This document shows positions 7,314-15,865 of a stretch of DNA of 44,576 nucleotides, in pieces; the first letter of the stretch is position 1; every line of letters begins with the position of its first letter. The DNA is from an uncultured Bacteriovoracaceae bacterium (GTDB lineage Bacteria > Bdellovibrionota > Bacteriovoracia > Bacteriovoracales > Bacteriovoracaceae). The translations under genes were made by a program, and so were the position numbers. Below the pieces are notes generated by a model that had not been told where the DNA came from, searched no databases, and saw nothing but the letters and a program-made list of their open reading frames with translations. Location of the stretch: NCBI GenBank assembly GCA_938034385.1, contig CALHLC010000027.1, forward strand, positions 1 to 44,576, given 5' to 3'.

Positions 7314-9313
7314 TCTAATGAGCTCATGAGCCCTTGAAAAAAATTAGACTTATATTCTTGAGCTTCTTCTTTAGTCATATGTCCAAAGGTTGTCCTATCT
7401 TGGTGAGTATAAAATTGCTCTTTACCTAATAAGAATCGTGATAGATGTCTTGGAGAGTTTTTATTATAAATCATCCGCTGTTTACAATAAGTCATATAGA
7501 CCTGCTTTCTGGCCCTCGTTATTCCAACATAGCAAAGTCGTCTTTCCTCTTCTATATCTTCCCCATTAACGATTGTTCTTTTATGAGGAAGAAGTTCTTC
7601 CTCCATTCCAATAATAAAGACATAATCAAATTCTAAACCTTTAGAGGAGTGCATAGTCATTAATGTGACTTCATTTTTCTCTTCTTCTTCTTTTTCATCT
7701 TGAGAGTCAGTTAAAAGAATTTTTTCTAAAAAATCTTTATGTAAGTTATCACCTTGATATCTAGATTCGAACCTTGATGCAGATTCTAGGAAAGTAAATA
7801 AGATGTTCTTTCTTACTTCAATTTGCTTTTGACTATCATACATTTTCGATAGGTATTTAATATAACCAGTGGAATCAATAATATTTTGAATAAATTCTCT
7901 TAGACTGGAATTACTCGCATGAACTCTAAAGGATTGAATGAGTTCAATAAACTTTGACACTTTCATGTCATTTTCTAAAAGACAGTGTTCTTTGAGCGAT
8001 CTAAAAAGATTCTTCTTTGATTGAGTTGAAATATTTAAATACTTCTCTAATGTTTTAGCTCCTATACCTCTATTAGGGACATTTAGAACTCTTCGTACTG
8101 ATATCTCATCAAAAGGATTAAAAATTACACTGAAATAAGCAATAAGATCTTTGACTTCTTTTCTTTCATAGAGTTTTTTTCCGCCAAGAATCTTATAAGG
8201 AACTTGATTTAATCTTAGTTGATCCTCAAAAGGAGGAACTTGAGTATTACTTCTATATAAAACGGCAATTTCTTTTGGAGAGATTCCCTGAGTTCTTAAT
8301 TTTTCAATTTGCTCTACAACAATTTGGGCTTCATGGTTAGTATCTAGAGTCTCCCACAATAGAGGAAGGTCATCATTAGGCTTACTAGTCCAAAGGGCCT
8401 TCTCTTTTCTATGCTTATTATCTTTAATGATATTATTTGATAGAGCTAAAATATTAGGAGTAGATCTATAATTTTCTTCAAGCTTTACAACATTAGCTCC
8501 AGGGTAGTGACTTTCAAATCTTAAGATATTTTCTATATCAGCACCTCTAAACTTATAAATCGATTGGTCATCATCTCCAACAACACAGATATTGTGGTGA
8601 ACGGAAGTTAATGCTTTTAAAATATTAAATTGAATAGGGTTTGTATCTTGGTACTCATCGACAGTGATATATTTATAAAGAGAGGAGTACCTTTTGGCTA
8701 CTTCAGGATGATTTTGAAAGATTTTATTTGTAAGTAGCAAAATATCATCAAAGTCTATTGCATTAAAATACTTCATTTTTTCTGTTATATAAGGGTAGCA
8801 ATATTCTAAAGCCAAGCAATAATCATTGCTTTCATCAAACTCAAGAGAGTTTGCATATTCATGAGGAGCAATATTTTTATTTTTTAAATCTCCCATCATA
8901 GACAGAAGAGTTTGTTTATCAAAGCTCTTACCATTTTTTAGAGTTTTTAGTGCTTGTCTTAATAAACTTTGCTGATCTGATCTATCATAGAGAGTGAAGT
9001 TCTTTCTCATTCCTAGAAGCTCTATCTCTTTTTTTAAGATAGTTAACCCAAGAGCATGGAAAGTTATAGTCTGAGGTGCTGCGGCCCTTCCAACTAATTT
9101 TCTGATTCGTTCTTTCATTTCCTTGGCTGCTTTATTAGTGAAAGTTAATGCTAACATTGATGATGAATCAATTTTATGGTTTCTAATCATGTGAGCCATT
9201 CTGTAAGTAATGGTTCTTGTTTTTCCTGATCCAGCACCAGCTAAAATCAATAGAGGACCATTGATGATGGAAGCAGCAGATTTTTGTTTTTCGTTTAAAC
9301 CATTGAGATTCAT
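7310..9313 (-). CDS. UvrD/PcrA-type superfamily 1 DNA helicase
   Basis: This is a 3'-5' ATP-dependent DNA helicase of the UvrD/Rep/PcrA group, acting in excision or mismatch repair and in clearing forks. Motifs appear in order: Q-motif NEKQKSAA, Walker A AGAGSGKT (25-32), motif II VDEYQDTNP, motif III GDDDQSIYKFRGA, motif IV LEENYRS, motif V TMHSSKGLEFDYVF and motif VI RRLCYVGITRAR. At 667 residues it is shorter than typical PcrA/UvrD (720-750), mainly because the C-terminal tail is short. It follows the LysR gene by 16 bases on the same strand, so the two may be co-transcribed. I cannot decide between uvrD, pcrA and rep. Confidence 0.95.
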   Translation of the reverse strand: MNLNGLNEKQKSAASIINGPLLILAGAGSGKTRTITYRMAHMIRNHKIDSSSMLALTFTNKAAKEMKERIRKLVGRAAAPQTITFHALGLTILKKEIELLGMRKNFTLYDRSDQQSLLRQALKTLKNGKSFDKQTLLSMMGDLKNKNIAPHEYANSLEFDESNDYCLALEYCYPYITEKMKYFNAIDFDDILLLTNKIFQNHPEVAKRYSSLYKYITVDEYQDTNPIQFNILKALTSVHHNICVVGDDDQSIYKFRGADIENILRFESHYPGANVVKLEENYRSTPNILALSNNIIKDNKHRKEKALWTSKPNDDLPLLWETLDTNHEAQIVVEQIEKLRTQGISPKEIAVLYRSNTQVPPFEDQLRLNQVPYKILGGKKLYERKEVKDLIAYFSVIFNPFDEISVRRVLNVPNRGIGAKTLEKYLNISTQSKKNLFRSLKEHCLLENDMKVSKFIELIQSFRVHASNSSLREFIQNIIDSTGYIKYLSKMYDSQKQIEVRKNILFTFLESASRFESRYQGDNLHKDFLEKILLTDSQDEKEEEEKNEVTLMTMHSSKGLEFDYVFIIGMEEELLPHKRTIVNGEDIEEERRLCYVGITRARKQVYMTYCKQRMIYNKNSPRHLSRFLLGKEQFYTHQDRTTFGHMTKEEAQEYKSNFFQGLMSSLD

Positions 9314-9329
9314 CGTTTTTTTTGCCTAA

Positions 9330-10199
9330 TTATTGTATTTGGAAAGATGCTTTAAGATGATCTGCTAAAAATTTAATTGAGGCAATAGATTTATTTTCGA
9401 CTCTGTAACTAATATAAAATTGGTCTTTAAAACTTGGAGAATCTTTAATTTTAACTAGAGTATTTCCTTTTAAGGCATTGACAATTCTACTTGGAATAAT
9501 CCCTATCCCAGCTCCACAAGAAACCATTTGAGTAATCACTTCTAAGCTTGTTGAGGATATCGTTCTATTGAAGTTTAGACCTGCTTTTTTCATTTTCCTT
9601 TTTAAGTCTTGAGTTTGGATAAGGAGCTCATCACAAATTAAAATAGGATTTTTCTTTAAGTCATTATTTTGATTTAATTTTTTTGATCTCCAAAAGCAAA
9701 CTTCATCAGTTCCAAGTTTTCGAAGAATTAAGTCTGGATGTGGAGCCGGATTTACGACTATGCCTAAATCAACTCTAAAGCTGATTATATCTTCATTAAT
9801 TTTCCTTGATAAATCATGTACGAGCTTAACATTAAGCTTAGGATATTGTTCTAAAACACTGCCTAGTGCTTGGGACAAAGAATGAATAGCAACGCTATTG
9901 TGGCTACCAATTGTTACATTTCCTTGGATCTCGTTTGTAATAGATAGGGCATTTGTTTTAATTTGATCCCATGAAAGAAGAAGATTTTTAGACTTTTGGA
10001 ATATCTCAACTCCAGCTGGGGTGAGTTCTACCCCTTTCTTTGATCGAAAAAATAATTCTGTTCCAATAACATCTTCAAGCTTTTTAATAGACCTTGATAA
10101 GGTTGGTTGGGTAATGCCAAGACGCTCTGCTGCTCTAGAGAGGTTTTTGGAATTAGCGGCTTCTATAAAGTAATTTAGGTCTGCAAAACTTTCTATCAT
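9330..10199 (-). CDS. LysR-family transcriptional regulator
   Basis: The N-terminal winged helix-turn-helix is typical (FADLNYFIEAANSKNLSRAA, then TQPTLSRSIKKLE), followed by an effector-binding domain to residue 289. It is transcribed divergently from the Tat-exported dioxygenase, with 93 bases between the two ATGs. LysR regulators usually control the divergent neighbour, so an aromatic or related compound could be the inducer; that is inference. There is no clear Shine-Dalgarno sequence before the ATG. Confidence 0.92.
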   Translation of the reverse strand: MIESFADLNYFIEAANSKNLSRAAERLGITQPTLSRSIKKLEDVIGTELFFRSKKGVELTPAGVEIFQKSKNLLLSWDQIKTNALSITNEIQGNVTIGSHNSVAIHSLSQALGSVLEQYPKLNVKLVHDLSRKINEDIISFRVDLGIVVNPAPHPDLILRKLGTDEVCFWRSKKLNQNNDLKKNPILICDELLIQTQDLKRKMKKAGLNFNRTISSTSLEVITQMVSCGAGIGIIPSRIVNALKGNTLVKIKDSPSFKDQFYISYRVENKSIASIKFLADHLKASFQIQ

Positions 10200-10206
10200 A
10201 ACAAAT

Positions 10207-10221
10207 ATCTATCATATGGAT
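10207..10221. promoter_or_regulatory. Candidate LysR operator (ATC-N9-GAT)
   Basis: An ATC-N9-GAT arrangement lies in the divergent intergenic region, 8 bases upstream of the LysR start codon. This matches one known LysR-type recognition pattern (the NodD type). The short, AT-rich motif could easily occur by chance. Position between a LysR gene and its divergent target is the main support. Confidence 0.35.
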
Positions 10222-10292
10222 TCTTATTATTCATTATTTTTATATAGCTTGAGGACTTAATATTTTCTTACAACTATTTCAAAAGGAGAAAT

Positions 10293-10934
10293 ATGAAAGA
10301 GTCTAGAAGAAAATTTTTTAAATCTAGTATCCTTGCTGGAACTAGCTTATTGGTAGCAAATTCAACCTCTGCATCTTGTATTATTACACCTGCTCAAACT
10401 GAAGGACCTTTCTATCCTATTGATGATCAACTAGATACAGATACTGATTTGGTTTTTAGAAAAGGAGCTCCTAAAAAGGCTAAAGGTAAAGTGGTGTATG
10501 TTAAAGGAAGAGTTTTAGATCAAAACTGTGAGCCAGTTAAAGGAGCTCTAGTTGAAATTTGGCAAGCATGTGAATCAGGGAAGTATAATCATCCTAATGA
10601 TCCTAACCCAGCAAAACTAGACCCTAACTTTCAGTATTGGGGGAAGGCCATTACAAACAATAAAGGGCAATACTTATTTAGAACAATCATTCCTGGCTCT
10701 TACCCTGCTACCACTTCTTGGCTCAGACCTCCACATATTCATTTTAAAGTTTCTATTAGAGGATATGAAGAATTAGTGACCCAAATGTACTTTAAAGGTG
10801 AGAGTCTGAATCAAAATGATAAGATTCTTCAATCATTAAGTGACCTTGAGAAAAAGAATGTCATTGTAAACTTTAAGAAAGTGAATAATAAACTCACTGG
10901 TAAATTCGATATAACTATAAATAAAATTTTTTAA
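10293..10934 (+). CDS. Tat-exported intradiol ring-cleavage dioxygenase-like protein
   Basis: It resembles the protocatechuate/catechol dioxygenase fold, which cleaves dihydroxylated aromatic rings using Fe(III). The N-terminus SRRKFFKSSILAGTSLLVA is a twin-arginine export signal, so the protein should be periplasmic or extracellular. Conserved stretches are TPAQTEGPFYP (32-42), PVKGALVEIWQA (81-92) and RPPHIHF (145-151). The expected iron ligands are present: Tyr98, Tyr137, His148 and His150, with near-family spacing. At 213 residues it is a single catalytic subunit. GGAG lies six bases before the ATG. No other aromatic-catabolic gene is nearby, so the substrate is unknown. Confidence 0.87.
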   Translation: MKESRRKFFKSSILAGTSLLVANSTSASCIITPAQTEGPFYPIDDQLDTDTDLVFRKGAPKKAKGKVVYVKGRVLDQNCEPVKGALVEIWQACESGKYNHPNDPNPAKLDPNFQYWGKAITNNKGQYLFRTIIPGSYPATTSWLRPPHIHFKVSIRGYEELVTQMYFKGESLNQNDKILQSLSDLEKKNVIVNFKKVNNKLTGKFDITINKIF

Positions 10935-10973
10935 GGAGGAAGAATACTGGTGATATGTTTGCTTTTAGTCTTT

Positions 10974-10993
10974 AGACATAAGAATGTCTTTTT
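10974..10993 (+). terminator. Intrinsic terminator after dioxygenase gene
   Basis: A perfect six-base-pair stem, AGACAT/ATGTCT, with loop AAGA is followed directly by TTTT. It lies 40 bases downstream of the dioxygenase stop codon, in the rightward orientation. Confidence 0.6.
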
Positions 10994-11020
10994 ACCGATT
11001 TTAAAAAAGTAAGAATTAAG

Positions 11021-11050
11021 AAAAAAGGAGCACTCACTAGTGAGGCTCCT
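11021..11050 (-). terminator. Intrinsic terminator of the 159-aa secreted protein gene
   Basis: On the minus strand a hairpin with outer stem AGGAGC/GCTCCT and inner palindrome CTCACTAGTGAG is followed by six T residues (A run at 11021-11026 on the plus strand). It starts 17 bases beyond the stop of the leftward gene. Confidence 0.75.
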
Positions 11051-11066
11051 CATTTCTAGTAAGGTT

Positions 11067-11546
11067 TTATCTAAGGGCCTTAGCACAATTAAAAACATAT
11101 TCAGATTCAATTTCAGTAGTATGTTTAGCCATTGTTCCATCCCATTGAGTTTTTATAATATACATATGTGAAAGTCTTCTATCGTCTTTAGCAACGTATA
11201 AGTAAAAGTTTATACTCCCACCACCTGGAAAAAAGATTCTCTTTTCAGATGAGCCAGTGAAATAATGGTAATCATCACTGTTTTGCATTTGTGCCATTTC
11301 TGGGCTTAGAGCTTGAACTTGAGCACTTGCTGGAAAAGTTTCGATGATTCTGAAGTAATCATCTCTTCCATTGTCCCGGTTTTTAAGGACTAATAGTGAT
11401 TGCTGACTTCTGCTTAAATAAAACTGATCATGAAGGTCTTGATCATAGCCTGTACAACTAAATACTAAATGAGATGGTCCTCCACCCCAAGACTGCGCGA
11501 AAGTTCCGAGTGATAAAAATGCCATTAAAAATAAAATTGTTTTCAT
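11067..11546 (-). CDS. Secreted hypothetical protein (159 aa)
   Basis: A signal peptide (MKTILFLMAFLSLGTFAQ) precedes a ~140-residue exported domain that I do not recognise. Two cysteines (FSCTGYD near the mature N-terminus and FNCAKALR at the C-terminus) could form a disulfide joining the ends. GGAG lies six bases before the ATG, and a strong terminator follows, so it forms its own transcription unit. Confidence 0.75.
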   Translation of the reverse strand: MKTILFLMAFLSLGTFAQSWGGGPSHLVFSCTGYDQDLHDQFYLSRSQQSLLVLKNRDNGRDDYFRIIETFPASAQVQALSPEMAQMQNSDDYHYFTGSSEKRIFFPGGGSINFYLYVAKDDRRLSHMYIIKTQWDGTMAKHTTEIESEYVFNCAKALR

Positions 11547-11810
11547 AGTTTCTCCTTTATTAAAAACGAGAAGTAGTTAACATGACTTTTTTTAGGAGTC
11601 TAGCAATAATGTAGTTTTTATATTACTTAATCTTAAAACGTTTTAGTTAGATTAGAGGCATGGAAATTAGTGTCACTTTGACCTGAAAAATCAAAAGATC
11701 TAAAGATTAGATAAATATCTATTTTTTAGTCGAATCTAAAAGTGCAAATAATGATTACGCCTTCGATAAAAGATCATTATAATAATGAAATATTTTACAG
11801 GAGAACAAAG

Positions 11811-13208
11811 ATGGAAATGAGAATAGAAAAAGATTCAATGGGTGAGGTCAAGGTTCCTAAAAATGCTTATTATCAAGCTCAAACTCAAAGAGCTGTAGAT
11901 AACTTTCCTATTAGTGGAATAGTGATGAAGGACTCTATTATTAAGTCTTTAGGCTTAGTTAAATATTGTGCTGCACTAGCAAATGAAGAACTTGGACTAA
12001 TTCCAACTGACATTTCGAAACTCATTCAAAAAGCAGCCCTTGAGGTAATTGATGGAAAATTAAATAATCAATTTCCTATTGATATTTATCAAACAGGTTC
12101 TGGAACCTCCTCAAACATGAATGCAAATGAGGTTATTTCATCTAGAGCAAATGAAATTGCTAAAGAGAGTAATATCGATCAATTCGTTCACCCAAATGAT
12201 CATGTAAACTTTGGTCAAAGTTCAAACGATGTTTTTCCTACAGCTTTACGGGTAGCTGCGATGATGATGGTTCATGAAACATTACTACCTGGGATGACAA
12301 CCCTTGGAGACGCTCTTCTAGCTAAAGGGGAAGAATTTAAAGATATAGTAAAGACAGGAAGAACGCATCTTATGGATGCTATGCCTGTGACTTTCAAGCA
12401 AACCTTTGGAGGTTACGCCAGACAAGTTGAGCTTGGAATAGAGAGGGTGAAGTCTGCATGTGAAAGATTAAAAGAATTACCTCAAGGTGGTACTGCTGTT
12501 GGAACTGGGATTAATACTCATAGTGAATTTGGTGCAAAGTTTGCCAAAGCGATGAGTTCAAAGACAGGACTGAACTTTATAGAAGCAAAAGATCATTTCG
12601 AAGCACAGGCAACAGTAGATGCTCCTGCCGAAATGAGTGCAATTCTTAAAACGTATGCAACTAGTCTTTTAAAAATAGCCAATGACTTTAGATGGATGAA
12701 CTCAGGACCAAATTCAGGAGTAGGAGATATTGTACTTGCTGCACTTCAGCCGGGATCTTCAATTATGCCTGGTAAGGTTAATCCTGTGATTGAAGAATCA
12801 GTTTGTATGGTTTGTGCTCAAGCGATAGGGAATGATGCAGCTGTAACTATTGCAGCTCAATCAGGAAACTTTGAATTAAATGTTATGTTTCCAGTAGTTG
12901 CTCATAACCTTTTAGAGTCACTTGAGTTACTTGGTAGAGTCTCTAAAAACTTTGCTGAAAAATCGATAAATTTAGTAAAAATAAATACAAGTAATGTTGC
13001 AGATAAAGTGAATAAAAATCCTATTTTAGTAACAGCTCTTAACCCTTTAATTGGTTATGATCTTGCCGCTAAAATAGCAAAGAAAGCTTATGCTGAAAAA
13101 AGAGCATTATTAGATGTTGCTAAAGATATGTGTGATCTCTCAGAGACCGAGCTAAAAGCTGCTCTTGATCCTATGAAGATGACCTTAGGTGGATTCGTAG
13201 GGAAATAA
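11811..13208 (+). CDS. fumC: Class II fumarate hydratase
   Basis: FumC converts fumarate to L-malate in the TCA cycle, using no iron-sulfur cluster. The family signature GSSIMPGKVNPV is present, as are TGSGTSSNMNANEV, NFGQSSNDVFPTA and GRTHLMDAMPV. I start at the ATG at 11811, which has AGGAG seven bases upstream and gives 465 residues, the normal FumC length with the usual MRIEKDSMGEV beginning. The frame is open to an ATG at 11742, but those 23 residues are not family-like. It is preceded by about 260 bases of leader and appears monocistronic. Confidence 0.97.
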   Translation: MEMRIEKDSMGEVKVPKNAYYQAQTQRAVDNFPISGIVMKDSIIKSLGLVKYCAALANEELGLIPTDISKLIQKAALEVIDGKLNNQFPIDIYQTGSGTSSNMNANEVISSRANEIAKESNIDQFVHPNDHVNFGQSSNDVFPTALRVAAMMMVHETLLPGMTTLGDALLAKGEEFKDIVKTGRTHLMDAMPVTFKQTFGGYARQVELGIERVKSACERLKELPQGGTAVGTGINTHSEFGAKFAKAMSSKTGLNFIEAKDHFEAQATVDAPAEMSAILKTYATSLLKIANDFRWMNSGPNSGVGDIVLAALQPGSSIMPGKVNPVIEESVCMVCAQAIGNDAAVTIAAQSGNFELNVMFPVVAHNLLESLELLGRVSKNFAEKSINLVKINTSNVADKVNKNPILVTALNPLIGYDLAAKIAKKAYAEKRALLDVAKDMCDLSETELKAALDPMKMTLGGFVGK

Positions 13209-13298
13209 GAGAGCTTAGAGGGTATTTTTTACTCACTTTGATTGAAAATTTCTTACATCCATTTACGAAGATTAAATTAATGTTCATTATCACGACAG

Positions 13299-14717
13299 AT
13301 GAAATATTTAATTCTTATTTTGCTCTCTTTGGGTTCTATAGCTCAAAGTAAACTTCAAAGGTCTAAAAAAGCACAAGTAGATTTTTTAAACCTTCACTTT
13401 TTTGAAAATGGACGAGGGATGACTATCTCACCCAATATTTCAAAGTATCTAAGTTTTTTTAGAGTCCCGCATTCTGATGGGAACAAGATCCCAGAAAATA
13501 AAAAATCACTTTATAAAAGAGTTCTTCAGGACCGCTATGGATTAAATGTCTTAGAAGACCAAGTTGCTGGATTATTTAATATTAAATATAAAGGTATGGA
13601 TGTTGGAGTTTTAGGGTGTGTTGCTTGCCATGGAGGTAAAGCTGCAGGACGATTTTATTCAGGTCTTGGAAACAAAACGATTGATGTCTACAAGGTTGGA
13701 GTTGATGCTAAAATCATTCAAGGAGCCTGGGGAGCATTAAGAAGAGATCCAGAGTTTAAAAAGATTCATAAAGTAGCAATGAACTTTTCCAAGGTAATTT
13801 CAGATAAGAGTATCTCAAATCTAACAAGGGGACTTATTCCAGATTCAGTTATTAAGACCTATTTTTTTAAAGATGCAGGATTAAGCTATAAAGGAAAGAT
13901 TTCTAGGGCTCAAGTAAAAGTACCTCACCTTTGGGGCTTGAAAGAAAAAAGAAAAACTGGAATTTTCTGGGGAGCTGAGTTTGATGGAACAAATATTGGC
14001 TGGGAGTTTGGAGCTGAATTATTTGCCAGTGATAGTGAAGAACATTTAAGAGCAGTTTTACCTAAATTAAAAAGAAGTGTTGAAAATATTGTCTATAATC
14101 TTGAATCGCCTAAGTATCCGTTTGATATTAACGAAAGTTTAGCCAAGCAAGGAAAGGTACTCTTTGATAATAAATGCTCGAAGTGCCACGGTATTCACAA
14201 TAGAGGGCTTGATGGCTACCCAATGTATCATCAACCTAAATTTATAAAGAGCAGTATAGTAAAGACTGATGATGATAGATTACAAGATTACTTTGAATAT
14301 AAGGCCCTCGTTGAATCAAGTTCTATTTCCGATATACTACCTATGAATCAAAGAAAAGAAGTTGGCTATGTAGCTCCCAATCTCTGGGGAATTTGGGCAA
14401 GGTTTCCATATTTACACAATGGATCTGTTCCAAGCTTATATGACCTTATGAAAGAGCCTAGTAAAAGACCTAAGTTTTTTAATATGTTTGACGCTGGAGA
14501 AGAGTATCGATTCGATAAAAATAAAGTTGGTCTTACATTAGAGAAAAAGAATTCTTCAAAATTTAAAAAGAATTTTAAAAAAGCTAAACAAGGAAATCGA
14601 AACATATATTTTGTTGAACGTGAGGGCCATTCTAATAAAGGTCACTTCTATAAGTTTATGAGTAGCTATACAGATCAAGATATTTTATCGATCATTGAGT
14701 ATTTAAAAACTTTATAA
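13299..14717 (+). CDS. Exported di-haem cytochrome c, RoxA-like group possible
   Basis: A signal peptide (MKYLILILLSLGSIAQS) precedes a 455-residue exported protein. Two c-type haem sites are present: CVACH at 107-111 and CSKCH at 293-297. Between them lies a VPHLWGL/FDGTNIG region, and after the second haem a VGYVAPNLWGIWARFPYLHNGSVPSL segment resembling di-haem cytochrome c families that include RoxA-like oxygenases and MauG/peroxidases. The final ~100 residues are very lysine rich. It should act in the periplasm in electron transfer or oxidation; the substrate cannot be told. The ATG lacks a good Shine-Dalgarno sequence. Confidence 0.8.
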   Translation: MKYLILILLSLGSIAQSKLQRSKKAQVDFLNLHFFENGRGMTISPNISKYLSFFRVPHSDGNKIPENKKSLYKRVLQDRYGLNVLEDQVAGLFNIKYKGMDVGVLGCVACHGGKAAGRFYSGLGNKTIDVYKVGVDAKIIQGAWGALRRDPEFKKIHKVAMNFSKVISDKSISNLTRGLIPDSVIKTYFFKDAGLSYKGKISRAQVKVPHLWGLKEKRKTGIFWGAEFDGTNIGWEFGAELFASDSEEHLRAVLPKLKRSVENIVYNLESPKYPFDINESLAKQGKVLFDNKCSKCHGIHNRGLDGYPMYHQPKFIKSSIVKTDDDRLQDYFEYKALVESSSISDILPMNQRKEVGYVAPNLWGIWARFPYLHNGSVPSLYDLMKEPSKRPKFFNMFDAGEEYRFDKNKVGLTLEKKNSSKFKKNFKKAKQGNRNIYFVEREGHSNKGHFYKFMSSYTDQDILSIIEYLKTL

Positions 14718-14797
14718 ATTAACTTTGTCGTTTGTCACTAACTACACCTTTGCATAGTATTTTATTCAGAACTAAATTTTTTAAATAAAGGAATACT

Positions 14798-15346
14798 ATG
14801 AAAAAGTTTATAGTTTTAATGTCTCTTATGGTTTCGAGTTTAAGTTTTTCACAAAATATCTTAATGGAACATAGAACAAAATTGGCAGAAGGCACTTGTG
14901 CGAGAATGCCTTATTCAAATGTTATTAATATCCCTGGTTCATTTTATACTTGTATGAACTTTGGAATGTTCATGAATCACATTAAGGAGTATTCAGGTGT
15001 TGATCATTTGATAATCAGAAAAGATAGTAGGGATTGCTTTACTAGAAATCACAGGGGTGATGATTATACGATTAAAATTGATGTGAACGAATTTCTAGCA
15101 ACTCATTCTGGACTTACTGGTTTAAGTTTAGATAGAAACTTTGGAATTATCTGGATGTATATTCCAGAATATGATGGTCCAGGTAAAGGGCGAGCATTCA
15201 TGATTAAATACAATACAGATCTTGGTCCGAAATTTTTGGCAATAAGATTTAGTTCATGGAAGAAAAAGTTTACTTACTTTGGATCCAATCAAAGCTTAGA
15301 GGCCTTAAGAGCTGATCTGAATGAATTTTATGCGGATGTAAATTAG
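14798..15346 (+). CDS. Secreted hypothetical protein (182 aa)
   Basis: The signal peptide MKKFIVLMSLMVSSLSFSQ is followed by a ~163-residue domain with three cysteines (GTCARM, YTCMNFG, RDCFTRN). I do not recognise the family. AAAGGA lies six bases before the ATG. The gene ends just before a long hairpin shared with the convergent neighbour. Confidence 0.72.
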   Translation: MKKFIVLMSLMVSSLSFSQNILMEHRTKLAEGTCARMPYSNVINIPGSFYTCMNFGMFMNHIKEYSGVDHLIIRKDSRDCFTRNHRGDDYTIKIDVNEFLATHSGLTGLSLDRNFGIIWMYIPEYDGPGKGRAFMIKYNTDLGPKFLAIRFSSWKKKFTYFGSNQSLEALRADLNEFYADVN

Positions 15347-15353
15347 GATATTA

Positions 15354-15389
15354 CAGTTTGGGTACTCTACAAGAGTACCCAAAAAACTG
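15354..15389. terminator. Long hairpin between convergent genes
   Basis: CAGTTT-GGGTACTCT pairs with AGAGTACCC-AAA-AAACTG around an ACA loop. The nine-base-pair inner stem is perfect and the six-base-pair outer stem is reached past a three-A bulge. It fills the 44-base gap between two converging genes and probably ends transcription from both sides, although neither side has a long T tract after the inner stem. Confidence 0.6.
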
Positions 15390-15390
15390 A

Positions 15391-15750
15391 TTATAAAATA
15401 ACTGGCTTAACTTTTAAGCTAAATTTCTTTGGAACACCTGGGTAATTTGATCCGTCTAAAATAACTTCTTTATTATTTTCTACAAACATTTTTGGTGCAG
15501 CGATTACTTTCTGGTTCTCAATAACTTTAATATCTAGAATAAGACCTTTTTTACCATTCATTTCTGTTTCTTTAGGGGTTACAACAAAGGCCAGATTTTC
15601 AGATCCATCAGTAGCTGTTTTATTTAACTCAGTAGTTACAACTCCAGAGTTTGAAGAACTACCAGTGTTAAAAGAATAGTTAATCTTGGCTGATTTTGCG
15701 TAAATAGATCCTGAAACAAAAAACAATGACAATAAAAGTACTTTTTTCAA
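15391..15750 (-). CDS. Small secreted protein (119 aa)
   Basis: A signal peptide (MKKVLLLSLFFVSGSIYA) precedes about 100 residues that look like an all-beta domain, with alternating polar and hydrophobic residues and no cysteine. The start codon is TTG, supported by a strong GGAGGAG about six bases upstream. The function is unknown. Confidence 0.75.
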   Translation of the reverse strand: MKKVLLLSLFFVSGSIYAKSAKINYSFNTGSSSNSGVVTTELNKTATDGSENLAFVVTPKETEMNGKKGLILDIKVIENQKVIAAPKMFVENNKEVILDGSNYPGVPKKFSLKVKPVIL

Positions 15751-15865
15751 TTTTTTCTCCTCCTAAATATTTATTGAAAGATAATATAGAGCAAGATTGC
15801 TTTTCTATGAAGTAAAAAATCGATAATATATTAGGAAAGGTTATCGTAAATAAAAAAAATTTAAA

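Noticed and set aside
10935-11012. Possible 20-codon gene starting GTG at 10950 after a GGAGG just past the dioxygenase stop.
   Set aside because: The frame contains the dioxygenase terminator hairpin and is very short with no recognisable content, so chance is more likely.
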